NCBI GenBank assembly: GCA_046155605.1
Contig: JBJXFQ010000082.1
Span: forward strand, 1 to 13,951
Length of the DNA stretch: 13,951 nt
Direction: 5' to 3'
Origin: JAEUIZ01 sp046155605
GTDB lineage: Bacteria; Planctomycetota; Phycisphaerae; Phycisphaerales; UBA1924
The notes under the pieces were generated by a model. That model saw only the letters and a list, made by a program, of their open reading frames with translations, did not search any database and was not told where the DNA came from. Below, piece by piece: positions 1-12,036 of the stretch. The number at the start of each line of letters is the position of its first letter. The first letter of the stretch is position 1. Both the position numbers and the translations under genes were made by a program.

Positions 1-2329
<2,329 letters not shown>

Positions 2330-2458
2330 TGATCTCTCCAGTCGTTGGAGCACATGTCTTGCTTATTCATCACCCGGATACTTCGCTCGAAGGTGGTTCC
2401 ATATGCGCGGCGAGCGTCGGCGGCGCCCGCTCTGCACGCGCCGAAACTTCATCTTCGT
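2330..2458 (-). promoter_or_regulatory. rpoB-rpoC spacer with a small hairpin over the rpoC ribosome-binding site
   Basis: The 129-nt spacer separates the rpoB stop from the rpoC start and has no gene of its own. On the minus strand, CTCCA-ACGAC-TGGAG (plus positions 2336-2350) forms a perfect 5-bp stem. Its 3' arm contains the GGAG Shine-Dalgarno sequence of rpoC, so the structure could mask it. A second short hairpin, CTTCG-AG-CGAAG, lies further upstream. Neither is followed by a T run, so a terminator is unlikely. A regulatory role is inference only. Confidence 0.3.
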
Positions 2459-6295
<3,837 letters not shown>

Positions 6296-6429
6296 CGAAA
6301 TCCTCACGATGGTTGAACAACCGCGTTCAACTCAGTCAAACGCTGGTCACCCACTGCCTGTGTGTCCGCCCGTGCCCGTGTGTCTGCATCGCCGCCCGCT
6401 GCGCGCATCGCCAAATTTGGGAGCCCAAC

Positions 6430-6435
6430 AGTATA
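6430..6435 (-). promoter_or_regulatory. Possible second -10 element for rpoBC (TATACT)
   Basis: On the minus strand TATACT matches five of six bases of the bacterial -10 consensus and lies about 135 nt upstream of the rpoB start. No convincing -35 hexamer stands 16-18 bases upstream, so on its own it is weak. It may be an alternative or secondary start point within the rpoB leader. Confidence 0.25.
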
Positions 6436-6507
6436 GCCAACTCTTCACAAAGCCGGAAGACTGAAAGCAATAAGGCACTTTCCCTATTTTCTACCGCGCG
6501 CTTGGCA

Positions 6508-6564
6508 TCATTACCACCAAAAGTGGTACCGAGTCAAGTCGTGAGTCTGTTCGTTTTTTTTTTT
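6508..6564 (-). promoter_or_regulatory. Candidate rpoBC promoter with upstream A-tract and spacer palindrome
   Basis: Read on the minus strand, an A11 tract (6554-6564) is followed 16 bases later by TTGACT (6532-6537, five of six matches to the -35 consensus). After a 16-nt spacer comes GGTAAT (6510-6515, four of six matches to -10). The A-tract sits where an UP element would. The palindrome TACCAC-N5-GTGGTA (6512-6528) fills the spacer and overlaps the -10, an operator-like position. rpoB must be transcribed from somewhere in this region because its upstream neighbours face away. A transcription start near 6503 would leave a leader of about 200 nt. Confidence 0.42.
6512..6528. repeat. Perfect 6-bp inverted repeat TACCAC-N5-GTGGTA
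   Basis: The two arms are 6512-6517 and 6523-6528, separated by CAAAA. The palindrome lies in the divergent region between rpoB and the surface-protein genes, inside the spacer of the candidate rpoBC promoter. It could be a regulator binding site or an RNA hairpin. No following T run supports a terminator on the minus strand. On the plus strand the T11 run starts 26 bases later, too far for a standard terminator. Confidence 0.5.
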
Positions 6565-6660
6565 GGGACTTGGCGGCAATGCCCGAAACCCGTGGCATAG
6601 TTGCATGTCGAGACTCCGATTTGCGTCCGCAGAGGTACCCACTCCCGAAGGGGGAACCCG

Positions 6661-7599
6661 ATGACGAGCAAGAGGATGTCCGTTGCGCCCGGGGCCGTTG
6701 CCACGCTGGTGCTCCTGGGCGCGATGACGGCCGACCTGTCGGCTCAACCAGCGGGACCAGTGGTCGCCTGGGGCACGGGCACGAGCGGGCAACTGATGGT
6801 CCCGCAGGGTGTGAACTTCAAGGCCATCTCCGGCGATTTCACCAATAGCGCCGGCATCCGCGAAGACGGCACGATCCAGATGTGGGGTGACTTCTGGGGG
6901 GGCTTCGGCACGCCCGTCCCCAGTGGGCGATTCACCGCCATCGACGGCGGACGCGACAACTTCGTTGCGGTTCGCGAGGATGGAGCGCTCGCGGCATGGG
7001 GCGTCAACGCCCACGGCCTGCTTCAGACGCCGTCCGGCACGTTCAGGGCCGCCTCGCTGGGCAGCAATGTTGGTGCGGCGGTCCGAACCGATGGAACGTT
7101 GGCGGGATGGGGCGTGCTTTCCACCACGCCCGTCCCGGCAGGAAACGACTTCGTCGCTTGCACGGCGGGCGAGGGTTCCGCGCTCGCCCTTCGCGCGGAT
7201 GGAACCGTCGCCGGTTGGGGGGCCAACTTTTGGAACGAGTTCGCAGTCCCGGCGGGCACATACAAGGACGTTTCGATCACCTTCGGGTGGGCCGCGGGAG
7301 TCCGGAGCGACGGCTCCATCGTCTTCTGGGGCACCATGCGCCCGACATCGATCGGAGCGATGACGGGTGAGTTCGACCAGATTGACCAAGGCTCACAAGG
7401 GGGATCTCCGATCGGTCTTCGCACAAACGGAACGCTCGCCATGACCGTAATGTTTCCGGGGACGCCACCCGCGGGAACTTACATAGGCATCGGTGCCGGC
7501 GTGTCCCACGCGCTCGCGATCGTGCCTTCGCCCGGATTGCTATCGATTGGGATCGCCGCGATCGGCCTGTGCGCCGGTCGCAGAAGCCGTTCGATTTGA
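6661..7599 (+). CDS. Secreted RCC1-like repeat protein with PEP-CTERM-like tail
   Basis: The product is a 312-residue exported protein. A signal peptide (positively charged MTSKR start, hydrophobic 10-27, likely cleavage after LSA) precedes five regular units of the form DG-x4-WG-x-n-G...P-x-G-x-F. The tryptophans are at residues 37, 75, 113, 150, 186 and 223, a period of about 37. A degenerate unit (TNG at 255-257) and a closing GAGVSHALAIV strand follow. This pattern is that of RCC1-like beta-propeller repeats, but shorter than the classical 50-residue-plus unit. The C-terminus has VPSPG (288-292), a short hydrophobic segment and RRSR, resembling a PEP-CTERM-type sorting signal. I start it at 6661 because GGGGGAA lies just upstream and the signal peptide begins there; an in-frame ATG at 6601 has neither. 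It stands 18 nt before a related gene, so the two are probably one operon. Its function is unknown. Confidence 0.88.
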   Translation: MTSKRMSVAPGAVATLVLLGAMTADLSAQPAGPVVAWGTGTSGQLMVPQGVNFKAISGDFTNSAGIREDGTIQMWGDFWGGFGTPVPSGRFTAIDGGRDNFVAVREDGALAAWGVNAHGLLQTPSGTFRAASLGSNVGAAVRTDGTLAGWGVLSTTPVPAGNDFVACTAGEGSALALRADGTVAGWGANFWNEFAVPAGTYKDVSITFGWAAGVRSDGSIVFWGTMRPTSIGAMTGEFDQIDQGSQGGSPIGLRTNGTLAMTVMFPGTPPAGTYIGIGAGVSHALAIVPSPGLLSIGIAAIGLCAGRRSRSI

Positions 7600-7617
7600 C
7601 AGGAAAAGGAGAATTCA

Positions 7618-9030
7618 ATGAATCTCGCTCGCTCGGTGTTCGTTATCCCTGCGCTCGCATCGACTGCGTGCGCCCAGCCAACGCTGCTTTACATGTGGCC
7701 CTCGGAGCCGCCCCCAATGTCCGTGGCCCGCGTGATCGACGTGTCGCCCGGTTACGGTGCCAACCTCGATGTTCGCGAAGGCGGGACGCTCTTGGCCTGG
7801 GGCCAGAACAACAGCTCTGGGCAGCAGGGTTTCCTCCCCGGGCCGTTCCCTCCGAACGGGAACAACTACCCGCCAACGAGTGCGTGCGCCGCGAATCCGT
7901 TGGAGTGCGTCGCGCCGCCCGTTCAAATGCCGTTGCTTCGGCGCGCCTCGGTCGGATTCGACCACACTCTGGCGCTCGTCATGGACCCGGCCAGCTATCC
8001 CGCGTACCCCTTCGGACTGCTCGGCTGGGGCCACAGCAACTACGGGCAGGCCGAAATCCCCAACCTGACGGGCGTCCCGTGGCTGATCGAGCCAACCGCC
8101 AAGGTCGCCGATCTCCAGGTCGGGGAGTACATCAACATCGTGCTCTTCGATAACGGCCAGATCGCCGCATGGGGAGATGACCGGTACGGCGTCCATCCGA
8201 TTGAGCGACCCAATGGGCCGCTGCAACCAGATCTCTACCGTCCCTACCTACCCCCAGCTGACTGGCGATTCAAGGAGATCGTCTGCGGCGGGCATGCAGT
8301 CGGGGCGCTCCGCTACGACCCGCAGAACTCCACGAACGACGGGCAGATCATCTGCTGGGGCTCCTTTGACGAACAGGCCGTGCCGCAATCGTGGGGGCCC
8401 AACTACCGCGGGACCATTCCCGCCCAGGATCCGCCGGGGATCCCCGCTTGGTTCGCGCCGTACTCACCGCCGTACGTCCACATCGCGGCCGGGCACTGGA
8501 TCATCATCGGCGTCAATGCCGACGGCACGCCGCACATCTGGGGTAGCAACGAATCCTGGAACCGCACCGACCAGCCGCGGGACCAGACGATTCACCAGCA
8601 ACCGCCGCCGATCAAGATGGGCGACATCGTGGCCGGCTACGCCCAGTGGGAGCTGGCCCGACGCCTCGACACAGGCGAGATCGTGGGCTGGGGGAGCGTC
8701 GGTACGCAAGGGCCTCCTGCCGGAGCGCCCTCGGGCCCGCTTTCCGACCTCTTCATCATGGTGCGCGGCAACGCGAACCTCACGCAAGCGTTCGCCCGCT
8801 GCTACGACGCCAACTGCGACGGGAGCACCACCACACCGCTCCTCTCTGTCAACGACTTCATCTGCTTCGGCAACGCGTTCGCCGCCGCGCAGAACCTGCC
8901 CTATGAGCAGCACGTCGTGAGCTATGCCAACTGCGACGGGAGCATCTGGCCCCCTGTGCTCACGGTCAACGACTACCAGTGCTTCAACAACGCGTTCGTC
9001 TCGCCGTGCCCGACGGGATCGATGCCGTAA
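7618..9030 (+). CDS. Secreted RCC1-like protein with two dockerin-like C-terminal repeats
   Basis: The product is 470 residues with a signal peptide (residues 1 to about 19, ASTACA|Q). Six WG motifs (residues 61, 137, 185, 247, 308, 358), several preceded by NG, DG or TG, mark irregular RCC1-like propeller units with longer insertions than in the preceding protein. The C-terminus carries two copies of a calcium-loop-like module: DANCDGS...VNDFICFGNAF (397-421) and ANCDGS...VNDYQCFNNAF (437-460), 39 residues apart. These resemble the dockerin-like repeats that end many secreted proteins of Phycisphaerae and could mediate attachment to a cell-surface or extracellular partner. There is no PEP-CTERM tail. 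AAGGAG seven bases before the ATG at 7618 is an excellent ribosome-binding site. The gene lies directly downstream of its paralogue and ends before a terminator. A structural or adhesive surface role is inferred; no enzyme motif was seen. Confidence 0.88.
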   Translation: MNLARSVFVIPALASTACAQPTLLYMWPSEPPPMSVARVIDVSPGYGANLDVREGGTLLAWGQNNSSGQQGFLPGPFPPNGNNYPPTSACAANPLECVAPPVQMPLLRRASVGFDHTLALVMDPASYPAYPFGLLGWGHSNYGQAEIPNLTGVPWLIEPTAKVADLQVGEYINIVLFDNGQIAAWGDDRYGVHPIERPNGPLQPDLYRPYLPPADWRFKEIVCGGHAVGALRYDPQNSTNDGQIICWGSFDEQAVPQSWGPNYRGTIPAQDPPGIPAWFAPYSPPYVHIAAGHWIIIGVNADGTPHIWGSNESWNRTDQPRDQTIHQQPPPIKMGDIVAGYAQWELARRLDTGEIVGWGSVGTQGPPAGAPSGPLSDLFIMVRGNANLTQAFARCYDANCDGSTTTPLLSVNDFICFGNAFAAAQNLPYEQHVVSYANCDGSIWPPVLTVNDYQCFNNAFVSPCPTGSMP

Positions 9031-9072
9031 GGCGTTCCTGGTCTCCGCGTGATCTAAGAATCCGAAAAATGA

Positions 9073-9098
9073 AAGCGGGGCCACGTCAGGCCCCGTTT
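9073..9098. terminator. Bidirectional rho-independent terminator between convergent operons
   Basis: A 7-bp perfect GC stem, CGGGGCC/GGCCCCG (9076-9082 and 9089-9095), has a 6-nt loop and extends to 10 bp through one G.T and two A-T pairs. On the minus strand it is followed by CTTTCATTTTTC, a good U-rich tail ending the rplKAJL transcript 20-odd bases after rplL. On the plus strand TTTCGTTC follows, weaker but adequate for the surface-protein operon. Confidence 0.85.
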
Positions 9099-9119
9099 CG
9101 TTCATGCGGTGATGGGCTC

Positions 9120-9500
9120 TCAGGCCAACTCGACCGTTGCGCCGTTCTCTTCGAGGGTCTTCTTGAGTTTGTCGGCGTCTTCCTTCGAGAGGCCGGTCTT
9201 GACCGCCTTGGGCGCGCCATCGACGAGGTCCTTGGCCTCCTTCAGGCCCAGCCCGGTCGCCTCGCGGACGACCTTGATGACCTGGATCTTCTTGTCGCCA
9301 GCGGCCTTGAGGATCACGTCGAAACTCGACTTCTCCTCGGCCTTGGCCGCGCCGCCGCCCGCTGCTGGGGCCGCCATCATCACGCCGCCGCCCGCCGCGG
9401 CCTCAATCCCGTACTTGTCCTTCAGATACTTCCCGAGTTCGACGGCGTCCTTCAAGGTCAGGCCCGCCAGCATGTCACCGAGTTCAGTCACGCTTGCCAT
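9120..9500 (-). CDS. rplL: 50S ribosomal protein L7/L12
   Basis: This is the ribosomal stalk protein L7/L12, 126 residues, normally present as multiple dimers bound to L10 and recruiting translation factors. The N-terminal dimerisation domain (VTELGDMLAGLTLKDAVEL), an Ala/Gly-rich hinge (residues 35-55) and the conserved C-terminal factor-binding domain (KIQVIKVVREATGLGLKEAK...LVDGAP) are all present, ending in GATVELA. The start is the ATG at 9500, with GAGGA seven bases upstream; an open frame continues 21 codons further upstream but has no L7/L12 character. It is the last gene of the rplK-rplA-rplJ-rplL unit, after a long 171-nt structured spacer, and is followed by a terminator rather than rpoB. 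Confidence 0.98.
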   Translation of the reverse strand: MASVTELGDMLAGLTLKDAVELGKYLKDKYGIEAAAGGGVMMAAPAAGGGAAKAEEKSSFDVILKAAGDKKIQVIKVVREATGLGLKEAKDLVDGAPKAVKTGLSKEDADKLKKTLEENGATVELA

Positions 9501-9671
9501 GTCAAAGTCCTCACTTCTGCTCGCCTCGTCGGACACTCGCGTCCGCCGAAGCCGCTTGCACACGCCCGAGGGCGTCGTTCCACTTCACCCGAGAGGGGCC
9601 GAACAGTTCGGCCTTTAACCCGCGAGGGGCCAGTCAGATGCGAGAGTTTGCTTCCGTCCTGCACTTGGTCG
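9501..9671 (-). promoter_or_regulatory. Structured rplJ-rplL spacer: three hairpins and a 17-nt imperfect direct repeat
   Basis: This 171-nt spacer has no gene of its own. Read on the minus strand it holds GGCCGAA-CTG-TTCGGCC (7-bp stem, 9597-9613), ACGCCC-TC-GGGCGT (9562-9575) and CGGAC-N6-GTCCG (9530-9545) in succession. Two copies of a 17-nt element matching at 15 positions (9584-9600 and 9615-9631 on the plus strand, core CCCG-GAGGGGCC) flank the first hairpin. None is followed by a T run, so simple termination is unlikely. RNA processing, partial attenuation or control of the L10:L7/L12 ratio are possible roles, all inferred. Confidence 0.45.
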
Positions 9672-10217
9672 CTATGCCACCGCCGCGATCGTCTCGCCCT
9701 TCTCCAGTTTCGTCTCGATGGCCTTGACGAGTCCGGCGACGGCCGATCCCGGACCCAGCACCTGGGCCGCCAGGTTGCGACCGGCGCTCACGATCAGCGT
9801 GACCGCCTGCCCGATGGCCTCGTCCTTGGTCGGGAACTTCGACAGTTCCGTCACGCCTTTCTTGCCCTCGAAGAGTTGGCCGTCGAGGACCGCACCCTTG
9901 AGTTCAAGTTCCGGCATGGTCGCCAGCAACTTGACGATTTCGCGGGCCACCTCGACGACCGACGACCCGCCGAAGGCGATGGCGCTCGGGCCTTCGAGCA
10001 GTTTGCCCAGCGGCTCGAGGGCCGTGCCGGTGATTGCCTTCCGCGCCAGCGCGTTGCGAACGACGGAAATCTTGATCTGCTTGGCGCCGAGGTCCTTGCG
10101 CATCTTGGTCGTGGGGATCGCCTTCACGCCGCGGATACTGATCACCATCGCGTCGGCGGCACCTTCGAACCGCGCCTTGTAGTCGCGGATCATCATTTCT
10201 TTGATGGGCTTGCTCAT
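9672..10217 (-). CDS. rplJ: 50S ribosomal protein L10
   Basis: This is ribosomal protein L10, 181 residues, the base of the L7/L12 stalk that binds 23S rRNA next to L11. The N-terminal domain has the typical pattern (KEMMIRDYKARFEGA, then VISIRGV, TKMRKDLGA, VVRNALARKA). The C-terminal helices (VAGLVKAIETKLEKGE) bind L7/L12 dimers. The ATG at 10217 follows the rplA stop by only 6 nt, so translation is probably coupled. There is no space for the separate L10-binding leader found before rplJ in some bacteria. The stop is TAG at 9672. Confidence 0.97.
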   Translation of the reverse strand: MSKPIKEMMIRDYKARFEGAADAMVISIRGVKAIPTTKMRKDLGAKQIKISVVRNALARKAITGTALEPLGKLLEGPSAIAFGGSSVVEVAREIVKLLATMPELELKGAVLDGQLFEGKKGVTELSKFPTKDEAIGQAVTLIVSAGRNLAAQVLGPGSAVAGLVKAIETKLEKGETIAAVA

Positions 10218-10223
10218 GGGGCG

Positions 10224-10928
10224 TTACTCCGCGGCCTCAGCGGCCACGTGCTTGATCTGCACGCCGGGGGTCATCGCCCCGCTCACCGTGACCTTCTTGA
10301 TGTATGTGCCCTTGGCCGTCGGCGGCCGGGCCTTTTCGATCGTCTGGACAAAGAACTGGAGGTTCTCGACGAGATCCTTCTCGGGGAACGACATCTTGCC
10401 GATCACCGCATGGACGTTCCCGCTCTTGTCGGCACGATACTCGACCTTGCCCGCCGAATACTCCTTCACCGCATCGGCGACGTTCGGCGTCACCGTGCCG
10501 GCCTTCGGAGACGGCATCAGCCCCTTCGGCCCGAGCACCTTGCCCAGTTTGCTGATGACGCGCATCATGTCCGGCGAGGCGACCGCGACGTCGAACTCCA
10601 TCCAGCCCTTCTCGATCTCGGCAACGAGTTCCTCACCGCCGGCCTTGATCGCGCCGGCCGCCATCGCCTTGGGCGCGACGTCCATCTGGCAGAACGCGAT
10701 CACTCGCTTGGTCTTGCCGATGCCCCGAGGAAGGCTGATCGAGCCGCGCATCGCCTGGTCGGCCTGCGCGGGATCAATCCCCAGGTGCATGCAGATGTTC
10801 ACCGTCTGATCGAACTTCGGGCCCTTGAACTTCTTGAGCGCCGAAACCGCGGCTGGTGCGTCGAGCGCGCTCTGCGGCATCGCCCCGAGGTTCTCACGAT
10901 GCCGCCTGGAACCAATCTTCTTTGGCAT
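10224..10928 (-). CDS. rplA: 50S ribosomal protein L1
   Basis: This is ribosomal protein L1, 234 residues, component of the L1 stalk that guides tRNA exit. Family landmarks are FDQTVNICMHLGIDP followed by QADQAMRGSISLPRGIGKTKRV, and KLGKVLGPKGLMPSPKAGTVT followed by ADAVKEYSAGKVEYRADKSG. The first 25 or so residues (MPKKIGSRRHRENLGAMPQS) differ from the common MAKKGKRY start, but the length is normal. It begins 3 nt after the rplK stop. Its Shine-Dalgarno GGAGG lies inside the last codons of rplK, so the two are translationally coupled. L1 is a known autogenous repressor of the L11-L1 operon in E. coli; whether this applies here cannot be seen. Confidence 0.97.
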   Translation of the reverse strand: MPKKIGSRRHRENLGAMPQSALDAPAAVSALKKFKGPKFDQTVNICMHLGIDPAQADQAMRGSISLPRGIGKTKRVIAFCQMDVAPKAMAAGAIKAGGEELVAEIEKGWMEFDVAVASPDMMRVISKLGKVLGPKGLMPSPKAGTVTPNVADAVKEYSAGKVEYRADKSGNVHAVIGKMSFPEKDLVENLQFFVQTIEKARPPTAKGTYIKKVTVSGAMTPGVQIKHVAAEAAE

Positions 10929-10931
10929 CGC

Positions 10932-11360
10932 TTAGCCCTCCACCGTCACGCCCATCGACCGGGCCTGGCCTGCCACAATCCGCATCGCCGCCTCCATCGA
11001 GCCCGCGTTGAGGTCCGCCATCTTTTCCTTGGCGATCTTCTCGCACTGGGCCTTGGTAATCTTGCCGACCTTGTCCTTGTTCGGAACGCCCGAGCCCTTC
11101 TCGATCCCCGCCGCTTCGCGGATCAGCACCGATGCCGGCGAACTCTTCACCTCAAAGTCGAACGAGCGGTCGTTATACACCGTCACGATGCAACCCACGA
11201 CCTTGCCCTTAAGCGCGGCCGTCGCGGCATTGAACTTCTGGATGAACTGCCCGGGATTGACGCCCTTGGCACCCAAGACCGGTCCCAGCGGTGGTGCCGG
11301 CGTCGCCGACCCTCCGGGGGCCATGATCTTGAACTTGTCGATGACTTCTTTTTTGGCCAT
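10932..11360 (-). CDS. rplK: 50S ribosomal protein L11
   Basis: This is ribosomal protein L11, 142 residues, the usual length. It binds the GTPase-associated centre of 23S rRNA. The N-terminal domain has the conserved proline-rich IMAPGGSATPAPPLGPVLG and GVNPGQFIQKFN. The C-terminal RNA-binding domain contains FEVKSSPASVLIREAAGIEKG and ADLNAGSMEAAMRIVAGQARSMGV. The ATG at 11360 has a very strong upstream GGAGG (plus positions 11370-11374), nine bases away, with a second AGGA closer in. It is the first gene of the rplK-rplA-rplJ-rplL unit. secE and nusG, which often precede it, are absent; a small unrelated gene lies upstream instead. Confidence 0.98.
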   Translation of the reverse strand: MAKKEVIDKFKIMAPGGSATPAPPLGPVLGAKGVNPGQFIQKFNAATAALKGKVVGCIVTVYNDRSFDFEVKSSPASVLIREAAGIEKGSGVPNKDKVGKITKAQCEKIAKEKMADLNAGSMEAAMRIVAGQARSMGVTVEG

Positions 11361-11573
11361 TTTTTCCTACCTCCCACGCGGCCCCGGGATCGCCCCGGCG
11401 TGCCCGTCCCGGCCTGGGACAAGCGGCTTGGTGGTGCTTGCGGTCTCAGATGTCGCCCGAGGGCAATCCCCGGGGGCTCCAAGTATTGACGCCATCATGC
11501 AGCAAAGCAAGCCCAACTCGTCGCCCAGCGAGTTACGGCTACGTTCATCGCACGTTTGACCGATCCGTGCGGC
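11361..11573 (-). promoter_or_regulatory. rplK leader and candidate promoter
   Basis: This 213-nt non-coding stretch precedes rplK. A possible promoter is TTGCTT (11505-11510), 17-nt spacer, AATACT (11482-11487), with three and four matches to the consensus respectively. That would give a leader of about 115 nt. The leader can form GTCCC-N5-GGGAC (11406-11420) and CCGGG-N5-CCCGG (11384-11398) just before the Shine-Dalgarno sequence. These could be part of an autoregulatory fold, but I could not match them to a known L1-binding motif. Confidence 0.35.
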
Positions 11574-11870
11574 TCACGCGCTCACGAGCGAGCGACGCAC
11601 CTGCGAGAGGGCGTAGACCGCGGCCTCGGCCTCGGACCGCCCCACCACCGCGCCCATCGCCACATCGGCGCTATCACGCCATTCCGCTCGGTAGCAGTCA
11701 AAGAGTTGGACGTGCCGAATCGTGAACCCAAATCCGGCGGCACGAAACTCCTGGCCCACGCGCTCGACGCCGGGAAAGGCCCGGCCATCGGCGTGATGCT
11801 TGCAGCCGACGCTATCGAGCGCCGTCCATCCCGTGGCATACAACTCGTCGATCGCGAAATCCAGACCCAT
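11574..11870 (-). CDS. Small conserved-looking protein of unknown function, 98 residues
   Basis: I do not recognise this family. From the ATG at 11870 the product is 98 residues beginning MGLDFAIDELYATGW and ending ALSQVRRSLVSA. It has no signal peptide or membrane segment. It is a mixed alpha/beta-looking sequence with two cysteines, two histidines in a CKHH stretch, and an aromatic FDCYRAEW motif. The start is supported by GGAAGG seven bases upstream. An in-frame ATG at 11963 would add 31 Arg/Pro/Gly-rich residues that look like translated leader. Its codon use resembles its neighbours, and the frame is well formed across a compact domain, so it is likely real. It stands between the CPBP protease gene (166 nt upstream) and rplK (213 nt downstream), on the same strand as both, with a plausible promoter of its own. 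Confidence 0.65.
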   Translation of the reverse strand: MGLDFAIDELYATGWTALDSVGCKHHADGRAFPGVERVGQEFRAAGFGFTIRHVQLFDCYRAEWRDSADVAMGAVVGRSEAEAAVYALSQVRRSLVSA

Positions 11871-11905
11871 GCGCCGCCCTTCCGCGAGAAGCCCAGCACC
11901 GGGTT

Positions 11906-11926
11906 CGGTGTGCTCGCCGCACACCG
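11906..11926 (-). promoter_or_regulatory. 7-bp hairpin in the leader of the 98-residue protein gene
   Basis: CGGTGTG (11906-11912) and CACACCG (11920-11926) form a perfect stem with a 7-nt loop, 36 nt upstream of the start codon and immediately before the ribosome-binding region. There is no following T run. A role as leader structure is possible but unproven. Confidence 0.35.
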
Positions 11927-11968
11927 GCCGGCCCGGCCGAACAACTCGCCGTGCCGAACTCAATCTTC

Positions 11969-11999
11969 ATAATACACAGGTGCTGCCGTACTCGTCCAA
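11969..11999 (-). promoter_or_regulatory. Possible promoter for the 98-residue protein gene
   Basis: On the minus strand TATTAT (11969-11974) matches five of six -10 bases. TTGGAC (11994-11999) could be a -35, but the 19-nt spacer is long. A start near 11962 would give a leader of about 90 nt containing the 11906-11926 hairpin. Confidence 0.3.
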
Positions 12000-12036
12000 C
12001 TCGTCACCTTGATATCGGGCTGGGGCGGCTTCCTGC

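Larger units (their letters stand above)
6296..6660. other. Divergent intergenic region between rpoB and the surface-protein genes
   Basis: These 365 nt hold no gene that I can support. The region is noticeably more AT-rich than its surroundings between about 6410 and 6570. It contains an uninterrupted T11 run on the plus strand (6554-6564), a 6-bp palindrome (6512-6528), candidate minus-strand promoter boxes for rpoBC, and the plus-strand Shine-Dalgarno of the first surface-protein gene (AAGGGGGAA, ending seven or so bases before 6661). A clear plus-strand promoter was not found. CATAGT at about 6596-6601 could be a weak -10, but no good -35 stands at the right distance. Confidence 0.6.

Noticed and set aside
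6554..6564. T11 run considered as part of a plus-strand terminator
   Set aside because: No stem-loop directly precedes it (the nearest palindrome ends 26 bases earlier) and no plus-strand gene lies upstream to terminate. As an A-tract upstream of a minus-strand promoter it fits better.
6511..7389. Minus-strand open frame opposite the first RCC1-like gene
   Set aside because: Its apparent repeats are the antisense image of the DG...WG repeats. The plus-strand product has a signal peptide, good ribosome-binding site and sorting tail.
9501..9563. Upstream in-frame start for L7/L12
   Set aside because: The 21 additional residues (MCKRLRRTRVSDEA...) are unlike any L7/L12 N-terminus and arise from the hairpin-rich spacer.
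8979..11489. Plus-strand open frame of over 800 codons crossing rplL, rplJ, rplA and rplK in antisense
   Set aside because: It starts inside the end of the dockerin-like gene and runs opposite four ribosomal protein genes and a terminator. It has no coherent domain.
11871..11963. Upstream ATG extending the 98-residue protein by 31 residues
   Set aside because: The added segment is Arg/Pro/Gly-rich and covers a strong hairpin, and the proposed promoter -10 lies immediately upstream, leaving no room for a leader. The internal ATG at 11870 has a good Shine-Dalgarno sequence.
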